Positions 38,179 through 46,089 of a DNA stretch of 64,000 nucleotides are shown piece by piece. The stretch covers positions 30,366 to 94,365 of the forward strand of contig NZ_JALJZV010000016.1 of NCBI RefSeq assembly GCF_024171535.1, in the 5' to 3' direction. The DNA comes from Flavobacterium sp. HSC-61S13. Lineage in GTDB: Bacteria; Bacteroidota; Bacteroidia; Flavobacteriales; Flavobacteriaceae. The number at the start of each line of letters is the position of its first letter. The first letter of the stretch is position 1. The notes beneath the pieces were generated by a model that saw only the letters and a program-made list of their open reading frames with translations, was not told where the DNA came from and made no database searches. The translations under genes and the position numbers were made by a program.

Positions 38179-38211
38179 ACACCGGAACTCTAATGAGTTC
38201 CGGTGTTTTTT
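38179..38211 (+). terminator. Hairpin between the macroglobulin gene and pbpC
   Basis: A 12-bp perfect stem ACACCGGAACTC / GAGTTCCGGTGT with a TAAT loop and a T run, 8 bases after the macroglobulin stop and 17 bases before pbpC. It should reduce read-through, so pbpC may be expressed at a lower level or from its own start. Confidence 0.85.
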
Positions 38212-38228
38212 AACTGTAAACCAAAACT

Positions 38229-40589
38229 GTGAAAACAGCTCCTATCCTATCTTATTTTAAACGTCATAAAATCAAATCCATCTTGTTTTTGATTTTGTTG
38301 ATCGCCTATTATTTTTGTCTGCCCAAAAATTTATTCGATAAACCGCACTCTACGGTCATCGAAAGTAGTGCCGGACATCTATTAGGTGCACAAATAGCTA
38401 AAGACGGACAATGGCGTTTTCCCGAACAAGACAGCATTCCCTACAAGTTCAAAAAGAGCGTACTGTATTTTGAGGACGAACATTTTTATCAACATTGGGG
38501 AATCAATCCCGTTGCGATAACCAAAGCACTCATTCAAAATATCAAGGCGAAAAAAGTAGTACGAGGCGGCAGTACCTTAACACAACAAACCATACGTTTG
38601 GCACGAAACGGAAAAAAGAGAAGTTATTTTGAAAAAATCATTGAAGCTATTCAAGCTACCCGTTTGGAATTTCGATACAGCAAAGACCGTATACTAACCC
38701 TATACTCCTCTCAAGCTCCTTTCGGAGGAAATGTCGTTGGCTTAGACATGGCTGCTTGGCGGTATTTCGGACTAGCTCCACATCAACTTTCTTGGGCCGA
38801 AAGCGCCACCTTGGCCGTATTGCCCAATGCCCCAAAATTGATTTACCCCGGTAAAAATCAGGAGATTTTATTAGAGAAACGCAACAAACTCTTGCTCAAA
38901 CTCTACACCAACAAAGTCATCGATTTACAGACTTATGAATTGGCTTTGGAAGAACCCCTTCCACAAAAGCCCCATGAACTACCGCAAATCGCACCGCATT
39001 TACTCACTGAAGTTGCCAAAAAAACACCGGAACAACGCATTAAAACAACTCTTAATTACGACATACAGAAAAGAGCCAACCAAATTGCACAAAATTATTA
39101 CAATCAATATAGTCAATCTGAAATATATAATTTATCTATATTAGTTGTTGATGTTAAAACGCGTAACATCATTACTTATATCGGTAATTCCCCAACTACC
39201 GCTGCACATCAAAAAGATGTCGACATCATACAAGCACCGAGAAGTACAGGCAGTATTCTAAAACCCTTTCTCTACGCAACGGTTCTAGATGAAGCCGAAC
39301 TTCTACCCGAAACGTTAATACCCGACGTTCCAACCATGATATCCGGTTATAGTCCCAAGAATTATAATTTGAGTTATGAAGGTGCAGTGCCCGCCAATAG
39401 AGCCTTATCGCGATCCCTTAATATTCCATCTGTACTGATGTTACAAGACTATGGTGTATATCGCTTTTATGAACAATTACAAAAGCTCAAATTGCGCCAT
39501 ATCAACAAACACCCCAATCACTACGGATTATCCTTGATCTTAGGTGGAGCAGAAAGCAATTTGTGGGACCTGTGTCAAGCCTATGCCGGTCTATCTTCAA
39601 GCCTAAACTACTTTATCAGCAGCAAAGGCAAGTATCGCACCAACGAAATAGTCCCTTTAAACTGGAATTCAGCAACTCAAACCGATTTCGGTAGCCAAGC
39701 CACGCAAAAGAGTAATCTTGGCGCAGGCGCAATCTGGCAGACCTTTGAAGCGATGCGTGAGGTCAATCGACCAGAAGGAGATGAAGCATGGAAGTTTTAC
39801 GATTCTTCTCTTGAAATTGCCTGGAAAACTGGAACCAGTTATGGAAATCGAGACGGTTGGGCAATTGGCGTCAATAAGGACTATGTCGTGGGTATCTGGG
39901 TCGGTAACGCCACAGGAGAAGGAAGACCTTCCCTGACCGGAGTAAGCAGTGCCGCACCTATACTCTTTGATGTTTTTAATTTACTACCGCGAAGCAAGTG
40001 GTTTGAAACGCCTTATAACGACCTCGAGGAAGCAGACATCTGTATCGAAAGTGGCTATATAGCGCAAGAAAATTGTCCGAGCAAAAAAGAATGGATCGTA
40101 TCACGCGCTAAAAAAACAAAAAATTGCCCTTTTCACATCTTGGTACACTTAGATGCAACAGAACAATACCGCGTCAACAGCAGTTGCGAATCCATAGAGA
40201 ACATTCATGCTAAGCCATGGTTTCAACTACCTCCTATTCAAGCTTTCTACTACAGAAACCACCATATAAACTATACCGATCTACCGCCGTTTAGAGCAGA
40301 CTGCATCGCACAAAACGCTTCGCAATTGGACTTTATATATCCGAAACATCAAATGACGATCTATTTAACCAAGGATTTTAATTCGAAGCTGCAACCGTTT
40401 ATCGCCAAAGCAGCCTCATCAACAGGCAACAAAACGCTATTTTGGTATTTGGACAATAACTACCTCGGTACAACGACCAATTTCCACGAGTTTGAAATTA
40501 AAACAACCACAGGTACTCATCGACTAAGTATTACCGATACCAACGGGAATGAAAAGATGATTGAGATTTATGTAAACAGTAGTTCGTAA
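38229..40589 (+). CDS. pbpC: Penicillin-binding protein 1C
   Basis: 786 residues, starting at GTG. A bifunctional peptidoglycan enzyme: an N-terminal membrane helix (about 15-33), glycosyltransferase family 51 domain with Glu82 in FEDEHFYQHWG and RGGSTLTQQTIR, and a transpeptidase domain with Ser342 in the SxxK motif (STGSILKP), SLN at SRSLNIPS and KTG at Lys533 (KTGTSYGNRDGW). The C-terminal 100 residues fit the BiPBP_C domain. Pairing with an alpha-2-macroglobulin is a conserved arrangement, and points to repair of cell wall under protease attack. Confidence 0.94.
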   Translation: MKTAPILSYFKRHKIKSILFLILLIAYYFCLPKNLFDKPHSTVIESSAGHLLGAQIAKDGQWRFPEQDSIPYKFKKSVLYFEDEHFYQHWGINPVAITKALIQNIKAKKVVRGGSTLTQQTIRLARNGKKRSYFEKIIEAIQATRLEFRYSKDRILTLYSSQAPFGGNVVGLDMAAWRYFGLAPHQLSWAESATLAVLPNAPKLIYPGKNQEILLEKRNKLLLKLYTNKVIDLQTYELALEEPLPQKPHELPQIAPHLLTEVAKKTPEQRIKTTLNYDIQKRANQIAQNYYNQYSQSEIYNLSILVVDVKTRNIITYIGNSPTTAAHQKDVDIIQAPRSTGSILKPFLYATVLDEAELLPETLIPDVPTMISGYSPKNYNLSYEGAVPANRALSRSLNIPSVLMLQDYGVYRFYEQLQKLKLRHINKHPNHYGLSLILGGAESNLWDLCQAYAGLSSSLNYFISSKGKYRTNEIVPLNWNSATQTDFGSQATQKSNLGAGAIWQTFEAMREVNRPEGDEAWKFYDSSLEIAWKTGTSYGNRDGWAIGVNKDYVVGIWVGNATGEGRPSLTGVSSAAPILFDVFNLLPRSKWFETPYNDLEEADICIESGYIAQENCPSKKEWIVSRAKKTKNCPFHILVHLDATEQYRVNSSCESIENIHAKPWFQLPPIQAFYYRNHHINYTDLPPFRADCIAQNASQLDFIYPKHQMTIYLTKDFNSKLQPFIAKAASSTGNKTLFWYLDNNYLGTTTNFHEFEIKTTTGTHRLSITDTNGNEKMIEIYVNSSS

Positions 40590-40683
40590 TTCGTAATTCG
40601 TGAGTTGTGATTCGTGAGTTGTGATTCGTGAGTTGTGATTCGTGAGTTGTGATTCGTGAGTTGTGATTTTGCGAGTTGTGATT
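40590..40683. repeat. 14-base tandem repeat after pbpC
   Basis: The unit GATTCGTGAGTTGT is repeated about five times starting within a few bases of the pbpC stop. An irregular first copy (TAATTCG words) and a last one with a GATTTTGCGAG variant flank the perfect copies. It fills most of the gap to the next gene and has no coding sense that I can see. Confidence 0.85.
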
Positions 40684-40699
40684 AAGGGACGCCTAACAA

Positions 40700-41173
40700 C
40701 TACGGAATTGGAATAGCAAAACCCAGTCCGAGTCTTATACCATCTAAAGATTTAAAATCTTTGTACGTATTAAACTCATAGGTATATCCCAGACTGAAAT
40801 CAATGATGCCAAAAAGGCTGACAATCCCATCTGGCGTTACACTCCAAGGTGATACACTGGTTCTCAACTTAAATAAAAACAACGAATCATTCGAATTTAG
40901 AAACATTGGAGTACCGTGATCATAGGTATTAAAAACATATACAAAACCAGCTTCTGGAATCGCGATAAAACGCTCTTTCATATAGCCCATATTGGCATTT
41001 ATCGACATTTCAACCCGATGGTTATTAGCCAATACCTTAGAAACTCCCGGTCCAACTTGGAGGTAATTACCGCCACTATTGATATAAGCTAGATTAAAAA
41101 TCGGTTTCCAAGATGACTGAGCGAAGCCTGAAATACTCCAACAACACCCTATAAAAAAAATCCACTTTTTCAT
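40700..41173 (-). CDS. Hypothetical secreted protein, probable small beta-barrel
   Basis: 157 residues from the ATG at 41171-41173; an upstream ATG would add four residues (MDFY). A signal peptide (MKKWIFFIGCCWSISGFAQ) is followed by short alternating strands (WKPIFNLAYINSGGNYLQVG, RVEMSINANMGYMKE, FSLGYTYEFNTYK) ending in GIRLGLGFAIPIP. The pattern suggests an outer-membrane barrel or its fragment. No family recognised. It stands between the 14-base repeat and the RNase G terminator, with no partner gene. Confidence 0.6.
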   Translation of the reverse strand: MKKWIFFIGCCWSISGFAQSSWKPIFNLAYINSGGNYLQVGPGVSKVLANNHRVEMSINANMGYMKERFIAIPEAGFVYVFNTYDHGTPMFLNSNDSLFLFKLRTSVSPWSVTPDGIVSLFGIIDFSLGYTYEFNTYKDFKSLDGIRLGLGFAIPIP

Positions 41174-41342
41174 ATAAAAATCCATACAAACACTGATAAC
41201 ACAAGATACATAAATATAATTAAATCAGCGTATTACTCGACTGGGATTTTATGAAACCTTAATAACAAGTAGATGAATTAAACGAGGCAACGACTTTTCT
41301 AAGCGATGAAATAAGTACTTCTCCATTAGCTATATAACAAAA

Positions 41343-41371
41343 AAACCGCTAACTCTGAGAGTAAGCGGTTT
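41343..41371 (-). terminator. Terminator of rng
   Basis: A 14-bp stem with one mismatch (AAACCGCTAACTCT / AGAGTAAGCGGTTT), followed by a T run on the minus strand, four bases beyond the rng stop. Confidence 0.8.
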
Positions 41372-41375
41372 AAAT

Positions 41376-42932
41376 TTATTCTGAAACTTCATTCCCTTTT
41401 TCATCAAAGAAATGGTATTCTAGAAACGTGTAAGCGTCACGTGGTATAATTTTTATCCATTTTTTATATTCAAAAAACCATTTTGAACGTACTGATGGAA
41501 AACCTTTTGTCAGATATGCTGCAACAAAAGGGTGTGTATTCAAAACCACCTTAGGGTGATCTTTTACAATTCTTTCTAGGCTAGACTTGATTTTATCGAC
41601 AATTAAGATAGGAGCCTCTATTTCTCCGTTTTCATTATTCGGATCTTCTTCTCTTGTCTTGATATTTACTTCTGGTCTAACTCTTTGTCTAGTGATTTGA
41701 ATCAATCCAAATTTACTAGGAGGCAAGATCTTATGTTTTGCTTTATCATCACTCATTTCTTCTTTGAGGTAATCATATAGTTTTTTTCTATTCTCTGGAT
41801 TACCCATATCAATAAAATCCACTACAATAATACCACCCATATCGCGGAGTCTGAGTTGTCGAGCAATTTCGGCAGCCGCGATTAAATTGACCTCAAGAGC
41901 AGTATCTTCTTGAGACTGAGCTTTGTTAGAGCGATTTCCACTGTTCACATCTATCACATGCAACGCCTCTGTATGTTCTATGATCAGGTAGGCTCCTTTA
42001 CTCATAGAAACGGTTTTCCCGAAGGAAGTTTTAATCTGGCGTTCAATGTTGTACTTTTCAAAAAGAGGTAACTCTTTTGATTGGTAATGCTTCACTATAG
42101 AAACCTTTGAAGGAGCAATCTCTTGCAAATAGTCCTTCGTTTGATAGTACAACTCTTCATCATCTATATATATCCCAGTGAAGGTATCATTGAAAACATC
42201 TCTTAAAATCGAAGATGCTCTATTGACCTCACCCAATACTTTAGAGGGATGATGAGCGGTAACTAACCTTTTGCACATACTGTTCCATTTGTCCATTAAG
42301 TTTTGCAAGTCTTTATCCAACTCGGCCACTTTCATGCCTTCTGCAACGGTGCGTACAATAACACCAAAGCCTTTCTGTTTGATCGATTGAACCAAGCGCT
42401 TTAAACGCTCTTTTTCTTCTTTGGACTCAATCTTTTGTGAAATCGAAATACGATCTGAAAAAGGCACCAGAACTACATATCTACCAGCCAGTGAAAGCTC
42501 AGAGCTTATTCTTGGCCCTTTCGTAGAGATTGGTTCTTTGACAACCTGAACCAGAAGCGATTGATTAGCACTCAACACATCCGTGATGGTACCGTCTTTA
42601 TCAATTTCCTTTTCAAAAGGAATGCTTTTTAGGGAGTAATCTTTTAATTTACCTGCGCTTACAAGTTTCGTGAATTTCAACAGGGTCGGTAGGTTCGGAC
42701 CTAAGTCATGATAATGAAGGAATGCGTCTTTCTCAAATCCCACATTTACAAATGCAGCATTCAATCCGGCCACTGGTTTTCTTATTTTTGCAATAAAAAT
42801 ATCCCCTACTTGAAAACCGTTATCCTCTTCTTTATCCCTGTGTAATTCAATTAGTTTTCCATCTTTTAATAAGGCAAAATCTACGGCTTCAGAATTGGAT
42901 CTAATGATTAATTCTTTATTCACACGGTACAT
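41376..42932 (-). CDS. rng: Ribonuclease G (RNase E/G family)
   Basis: 518 residues. The endoribonuclease processes 5-prime ends of rRNA and degrades mRNA. An S1-like domain is at residues 35-130 (FQVGDIFIAKIRKPVAGLNA, AFVNVGFEKDAFLHYHDL). The DNase I-like catalytic part follows with the metal ligands in HVIDVNSG and GGIIVVDFIDM. The large C-terminal scaffold of RNase E is absent, so this is the G-type. It lies downstream of HU and the 30-residue basic protein but behind their terminator. Confidence 0.94.
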   Translation of the reverse strand: MYRVNKELIIRSNSEAVDFALLKDGKLIELHRDKEEDNGFQVGDIFIAKIRKPVAGLNAAFVNVGFEKDAFLHYHDLGPNLPTLLKFTKLVSAGKLKDYSLKSIPFEKEIDKDGTITDVLSANQSLLVQVVKEPISTKGPRISSELSLAGRYVVLVPFSDRISISQKIESKEEKERLKRLVQSIKQKGFGVIVRTVAEGMKVAELDKDLQNLMDKWNSMCKRLVTAHHPSKVLGEVNRASSILRDVFNDTFTGIYIDDEELYYQTKDYLQEIAPSKVSIVKHYQSKELPLFEKYNIERQIKTSFGKTVSMSKGAYLIIEHTEALHVIDVNSGNRSNKAQSQEDTALEVNLIAAAEIARQLRLRDMGGIIVVDFIDMGNPENRKKLYDYLKEEMSDDKAKHKILPPSKFGLIQITRQRVRPEVNIKTREEDPNNENGEIEAPILIVDKIKSSLERIVKDHPKVVLNTHPFVAAYLTKGFPSVRSKWFFEYKKWIKIIPRDAYTFLEYHFFDEKGNEVSE

Positions 42933-43106
42933 TTTTATCCATACTTTGTTGTTGATTGTTTTGACAAGTTAACGCTTAACAAAAAGGTACAGATGGATTA
43001 AACAATCTTTTTACAAGTTTATAAAAAACTTATAATTCTTCACTGATTTTAATTATTAAAATATAAATCTATGAAAAAAAATCTAATATATTTCTTTTTT
43101 TTAAAA

Positions 43107-43139
43107 AAAGAAAAAGTAGTTTAAAACTACTTTTTCTTT
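43107..43139 (-). terminator. Hairpin over the stop of the 30-residue basic protein gene
   Basis: A nearly perfect palindrome, AAAGAAAAAGTAGTTT / AAACTACTTTTTCTTT, whose right arm includes the last codons and stop of the small gene on the minus strand. It is followed by a T run on that strand. Terminator of the HU-small gene unit. Confidence 0.8.
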
Positions 43140-43219
43140 TTGTGACGGTTAGCTCTCGCTCTTTTTTTACGTTTGTGAGTCGCTACCTTATGTCTTTTTC
43201 TTTTTTTACCACTTGGCAT
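43127..43219 (-). CDS. AURKAIP1/COX24-type 30-residue basic protein (probable ribosomal accessory protein)
   Basis: A gene of 30 codons starting at the ATG at 43217-43219 and ending at TAG at 43127-43129. The product begins MPSGKKRKRHKVATHKRKKR and ends RARANRHKKKK: 20 of 30 residues are Lys, Arg or His. The KRKRHKxxTHKRKKR core is typical of the AURKAIP1/COX24 domain family (related to mitochondrial ribosomal mS38) found in Bacteroidota. Binding to ribosomal RNA is expected. It sits 26 bases after the HU gene. Confidence 0.85.
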   Translation of the reverse strand: MPSGKKRKRHKVATHKRKKRARANRHKKKK

Positions 43220-43245
43220 AATGTGTGTAGTTTAGAGATTAATAC

Positions 43246-43542
43246 TTATTTAATTTTTACTTCTGTGTTTGATTTAACGCCTTCTACAAATACCTTAGCT
43301 GGTTTGAAAGCCGGGATATTGTGTGCTGGAATCTTGATTGTAGTGTTTTTAGAAATGTTTCTTCCCGTTTTCTCAGCTCTTGTCTTGATGATAAAACTTC
43401 CGAAACCTCTTAGGTATACGTTATCACCCGATTCTAATGCGTGTTTAACTTCTTCCATAAAAGTTTCAACCGTCGCCTGCACGTCTCCTTTTTCAAGCCC
43501 TAATTTCTCCGAAATTTTAGCTACAATGTCTGCTTTCGTCAT
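43246..43542 (-). CDS. DNA-binding protein HU
   Basis: 98 residues, the size of an HU monomer. HU bends and compacts DNA as a dimer. Visible family features are MTKADIVAKISEKLGL, the dimerisation helices and the arm segment RGFGSFIIKTRAEKTGRNISK followed by IPAHNIPAFKPAKVF (the Pro at the arm tip is PAHN here). It has its own promoter upstream and is followed by the 30-residue basic protein gene. IHF-type function is possible, but HU is the safer name. Confidence 0.95.
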   Translation of the reverse strand: MTKADIVAKISEKLGLEKGDVQATVETFMEEVKHALESGDNVYLRGFGSFIIKTRAEKTGRNISKNTTIKIPAHNIPAFKPAKVFVEGVKSNTEVKIK

Positions 43543-43588
43543 TTTAGTTATAATTTATTTTATTGTCGTCTGTTTTTTTTAGAGTGTG

Positions 43589-43620
43589 CAAATATATTAA
43601 TTAATAATCCAATAATTCAA
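43589..43620 (-). promoter_or_regulatory. Promoter of the HU gene
   Basis: On the minus strand a TTG at 43620-43618 is followed after 21 bases by TATATTTG at 43596-43589, matching the flavobacterial TTG / TAnnTTTG pattern. It lies 47 bases upstream of the HU ATG. Confidence 0.75.
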
Positions 43621-43654
43621 CGTTAATCGATTAAAATTTAATCATATAAAGTTT

Positions 43655-43662
43655 TAAGTTTG
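43655..43662 (+). promoter_or_regulatory. -7 promoter box of mutY
   Basis: TAAGTTTG matches TAnnTTTG, 18 bases before the mutY ATG. As with pyrH, the TTG inside it opens a longer frame that should not be taken as the start. It diverges from the HU promoter. Confidence 0.65.
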
Positions 43663-43680
43663 CAGTTCACAAATTTTAAG

Positions 43681-44718
43681 ATGCTTTTTTCTAACAAACT
43701 AATTGCTTGGTACTTACAAAACAAACGGGATTTACCTTGGCGTAAAACACAAGATCCCTACGCAATTTGGCTGTCAGAAATTATCTTACAACAGACCCGA
43801 GTTGCTCAAGGAATGCCTTATTATGAAGCCTTTCTGACACATTACCCAACAGTACTCGATTTAGCTCAAGCCCCTGAAGATGAAGTATTAAGACTATGGC
43901 AAGGCCTGGGGTATTATTCCCGCGCACGTAATCTGCATGCAACAGCAAAAAAAGTAAGCGTCGATTTTAATGGTAACTTCCCCGCTACTTATAAAGAACT
44001 TATTTTACTCAAAGGCATCGGCCAATATACCGGAGCAGCTATCGCTTCTTTTGCTTTTGATGAACAAGTAGCCGTAGTCGACGGAAATGTCTTTCGCGTT
44101 TTGTCGCGATATTTCGGCATTTTATCCGATATATCTACCTCAACCACGAAAAAGGAATTTACCGCCTTAGCAACTACTTTATTACCTAAAAAACAAGCAG
44201 CATTGTTTAATCAGTCCATAATGGATTTTGGCGCTATGCATTGCACACCAAAAAAACCCCTATGCCCCACTTGTCCTTTTAGTGAAAACTGTGTCGCTTA
44301 TCAAACCAATCAAGTAGCGCTTTTACCCATTAAACTAAGTAAAACCAAAGTCAGCTCACGCTTCCTAAATTACTTGATTTACAAAGACCCACTAAATCAA
44401 ACACAAATACAACAACGAACCGATAAAGATATTTGGCAACAATTGTATGAGTTTCCACTCATAGAAACCTCAAACACCGTCGAAGAAACCACTATACGCG
44501 ATCAAATTTACAGCATAGACACCAATAAGTCTACGAAACGTATCACCAAAATGAACTCGGAGCCAATCATCCACAAATTATCACATCGAAAACTACATAT
44601 TAACTTCTGGGAAATCGAAGTGGACCAGGTACTCAATCAGGGACTTGCCTTTTCTAGCCTTAAAAAGTTTGCTTTTCCAATAGTTATTCATAACTTTATA
44701 GTTCAGCATTACGAATAA
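43681..44718 (+). CDS. mutY: A/G-specific adenine glycosylase
   Basis: 345 residues from the ATG at 43681. MutY removes adenine paired with 8-oxoguanine. The helix-hairpin-helix/GPD core has LPWRKTQDPYAIWLSEIIL with the catalytic Glu, and GIGQYTGAAIASFAF followed by AVVDGNVFRVLSR with the catalytic Asp. The [4Fe-4S] loop is CTPKKPLCPTCPFSENC with Cys spacing 6-2-5. A C-terminal NUDIX-like domain reads 8-oxoG. A start seven residues upstream at TTG lies in the promoter. It precedes ssb by 46 bases. Confidence 0.95.
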   Translation: MLFSNKLIAWYLQNKRDLPWRKTQDPYAIWLSEIILQQTRVAQGMPYYEAFLTHYPTVLDLAQAPEDEVLRLWQGLGYYSRARNLHATAKKVSVDFNGNFPATYKELILLKGIGQYTGAAIASFAFDEQVAVVDGNVFRVLSRYFGILSDISTSTTKKEFTALATTLLPKKQAALFNQSIMDFGAMHCTPKKPLCPTCPFSENCVAYQTNQVALLPIKLSKTKVSSRFLNYLIYKDPLNQTQIQQRTDKDIWQQLYEFPLIETSNTVEETTIRDQIYSIDTNKSTKRITKMNSEPIIHKLSHRKLHINFWEIEVDQVLNQGLAFSSLKKFAFPIVIHNFIVQHYE

Positions 44719-44764
44719 GGCAACTTCAAACTCTATAAATCTTGAATTTATTTTTCTGTCAATT

Positions 44765-45208
44765 ATGAATGGAACACTCAACAAAGTAACCCTTATTGGT
44801 CATCTTGGAGATGACGTAAAAATGCATTATTTCGAAAACGGAAATTGCATTGGTCGTTTTGCTTTAGCAACGAACGAAGTATACATCAATAAAACGACCA
44901 ACGAAAAAATAACTTCGACAGAATGGCACAATCTAGTAGTCCGAAACAAAGCGGCAGAACTGTGTGAAAAATACCTTTCAAAAGGAGACAAGATCTATAT
45001 CGAAGGACGTATCCGCAGTCGACAATGGCAGGCAGAAGACGGCACCGCCAAACATACCACAGAAATCCAAGTCATGGAGTTTATATTCCTAAACACCAAA
45101 AAAGACACCGATTCCAAGGGAAAAAACACACCCCTATCCGAAAAACAAATCGCGATAAACAATTTTGAAATTCCACGAGAAAACAACGAAGACGACTTGC
45201 CTTTTTAA
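44765..45208 (+). CDS. ssb: Single-stranded DNA-binding protein
   Basis: 147 residues: an OB-fold to about residue 112 (LNKVTLIGHLGDDV, RFALATNE, EWHNLVVRNKAAELCEKYL, GDKIYIEGRIRSRQW) and a flexible tail ending in the acidic partner-binding peptide DDLPF. It follows mutY on the same strand. It is closed by a long-stem hairpin, and the gldE gene that I expect next in Flavobacteria is not here. Many genomes have a second ssb, so which replication role this one has is unknown. Confidence 0.94.
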   Translation: MNGTLNKVTLIGHLGDDVKMHYFENGNCIGRFALATNEVYINKTTNEKITSTEWHNLVVRNKAAELCEKYLSKGDKIYIEGRIRSRQWQAEDGTAKHTTEIQVMEFIFLNTKKDTDSKGKNTPLSEKQIAINNFEIPRENNEDDLPF

Positions 45209-45224
45209 GCTAAAGATTCTATAA

Positions 45225-45299
45225 CAGTAGTATAATTATCCAATCTCAGTAGATCAATCTACACGTACACGAGAATCAAGATAACTATACTACTGCTTT
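45225..45299 (+). terminator. Long-stem hairpin after ssb
   Basis: Arms at 45225-45240 (CAGTAGTATAATTATC) and 45280-45295 pair over 16 bases with one G-U/A-C type mismatch, then a T run. The 39-base loop holds its own small hairpin (GTAGA-TCAA-TCTAC). It is similar in shape to the structure after asnS. Confidence 0.7.
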
Positions 45300-45338
45300 T
45301 TTTAAGCACATTGGATCACTTTTTCTCATATTAACGAC

Positions 45339-45346
45339 TAATTTTG
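45339..45346 (+). promoter_or_regulatory. Probable -7 box for gldD
   Basis: TAATTTTG matches TAnnTTTG, 70 bases before the gldD ATG. A TTG at 45311-45313 is 25 bases upstream, slightly longer than the usual spacing. It shows gldD is transcribed on its own here. Confidence 0.5.
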
Positions 45347-45416
45347 CGCGCTAGATTGTATATTTACCCCAAAACAAACTCGTCGAGAAAACACCATTAT
45401 AAATCTATCATTTCCA

Positions 45417-45989
45417 ATGAAATATCGCATTAGCATACTGAGCATCGTTGCCCTTTTTATAAGCTGTAGTTTTTTATCGTGCAAAGATGCACCACATCCA
45501 AAACCCGACGCACTACTGAGCTTAGAATATCCAGTAGCAACCTACGAAAGCTTTAGTGGCGATTGTCATTTTAAATTTGATAAAAACCAATGGGCCAACA
45601 TACAAAAAAAACCTTCTTGCAGTTTTGAAATTCATTACCCTGAAATGAAGGCAACGGTTTTTATCAACTACAAACCGATAGACAACAACCTTACCGCTTT
45701 ACTAAAGGATGCTCAAAAACTAACCTACGAGCACTTTATCAAAGCCGACGAGATCACCTCACAACCCTTTATCAACAACAAAGACAAGGTTTACGGCATG
45801 TTTTACTCCGTTGAAGGTGATGCAGCCACAAATGCTCAATTCTACGCTACCGACAGCGTTAAGAACTTTATGGTAGCCTCGCTATACTTTTACGCCAAAC
45901 CAAACTACGACTCCATATTACCCGCAGCAGATTATATCAAAAAAGACATGTATCGCATTATGGAATCCATACAGTGGAAAAGCGAATAA
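45417..45989 (+). CDS. gldD: Gliding motility lipoprotein GldD
   Basis: 190 residues with a lipoprotein signal (LFISCSFLSC; lipidation at Cys22 likely). The mature part carries GldD hallmarks: YPVATYESF, FEIHYPEMKATVFINYKPI, VYGMFYSVEGDAATNAQFYA and the C-terminal YDSILPAADYIKKDM. GldD is essential for gliding and for T9SS function in Flavobacterium johnsoniae. Here it stands alone behind ssb with its own promoter and terminator. Presence agrees with the T9SS sorting domains found on other proteins in this window. Confidence 0.9.
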   Translation: MKYRISILSIVALFISCSFLSCKDAPHPKPDALLSLEYPVATYESFSGDCHFKFDKNQWANIQKKPSCSFEIHYPEMKATVFINYKPIDNNLTALLKDAQKLTYEHFIKADEITSQPFINNKDKVYGMFYSVEGDAATNAQFYATDSVKNFMVASLYFYAKPNYDSILPAADYIKKDMYRIMESIQWKSE

Positions 45990-46015
45990 GTTAGAAATCG
46001 CTTGGAAAAGGCCAT

Positions 46016-46055
46016 AAAAAAAAGACTGTTTCACCTTGTGAAACAGTCTTTTTTT
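46016..46055 (+). terminator. Terminator of gldD
   Basis: A perfect stem AAAAAGACTGTTTCAC / GTGAAACAGTCTTTTT with a three-base loop, followed by T residues. A-rich on the left, so it could also serve the converging heavy-metal protein gene. Confidence 0.9.
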
Positions 46056-46089
46056 ACACCATCCATACGTTAGAACTTCGTCTCGTTTA

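Noticed and set aside
43142..43582. 146-codon plus-strand frame across the HU and 30-codon genes
   Set aside because: Antisense to two conserved genes (HU and the COX24-like protein); its composition reflects their complement.
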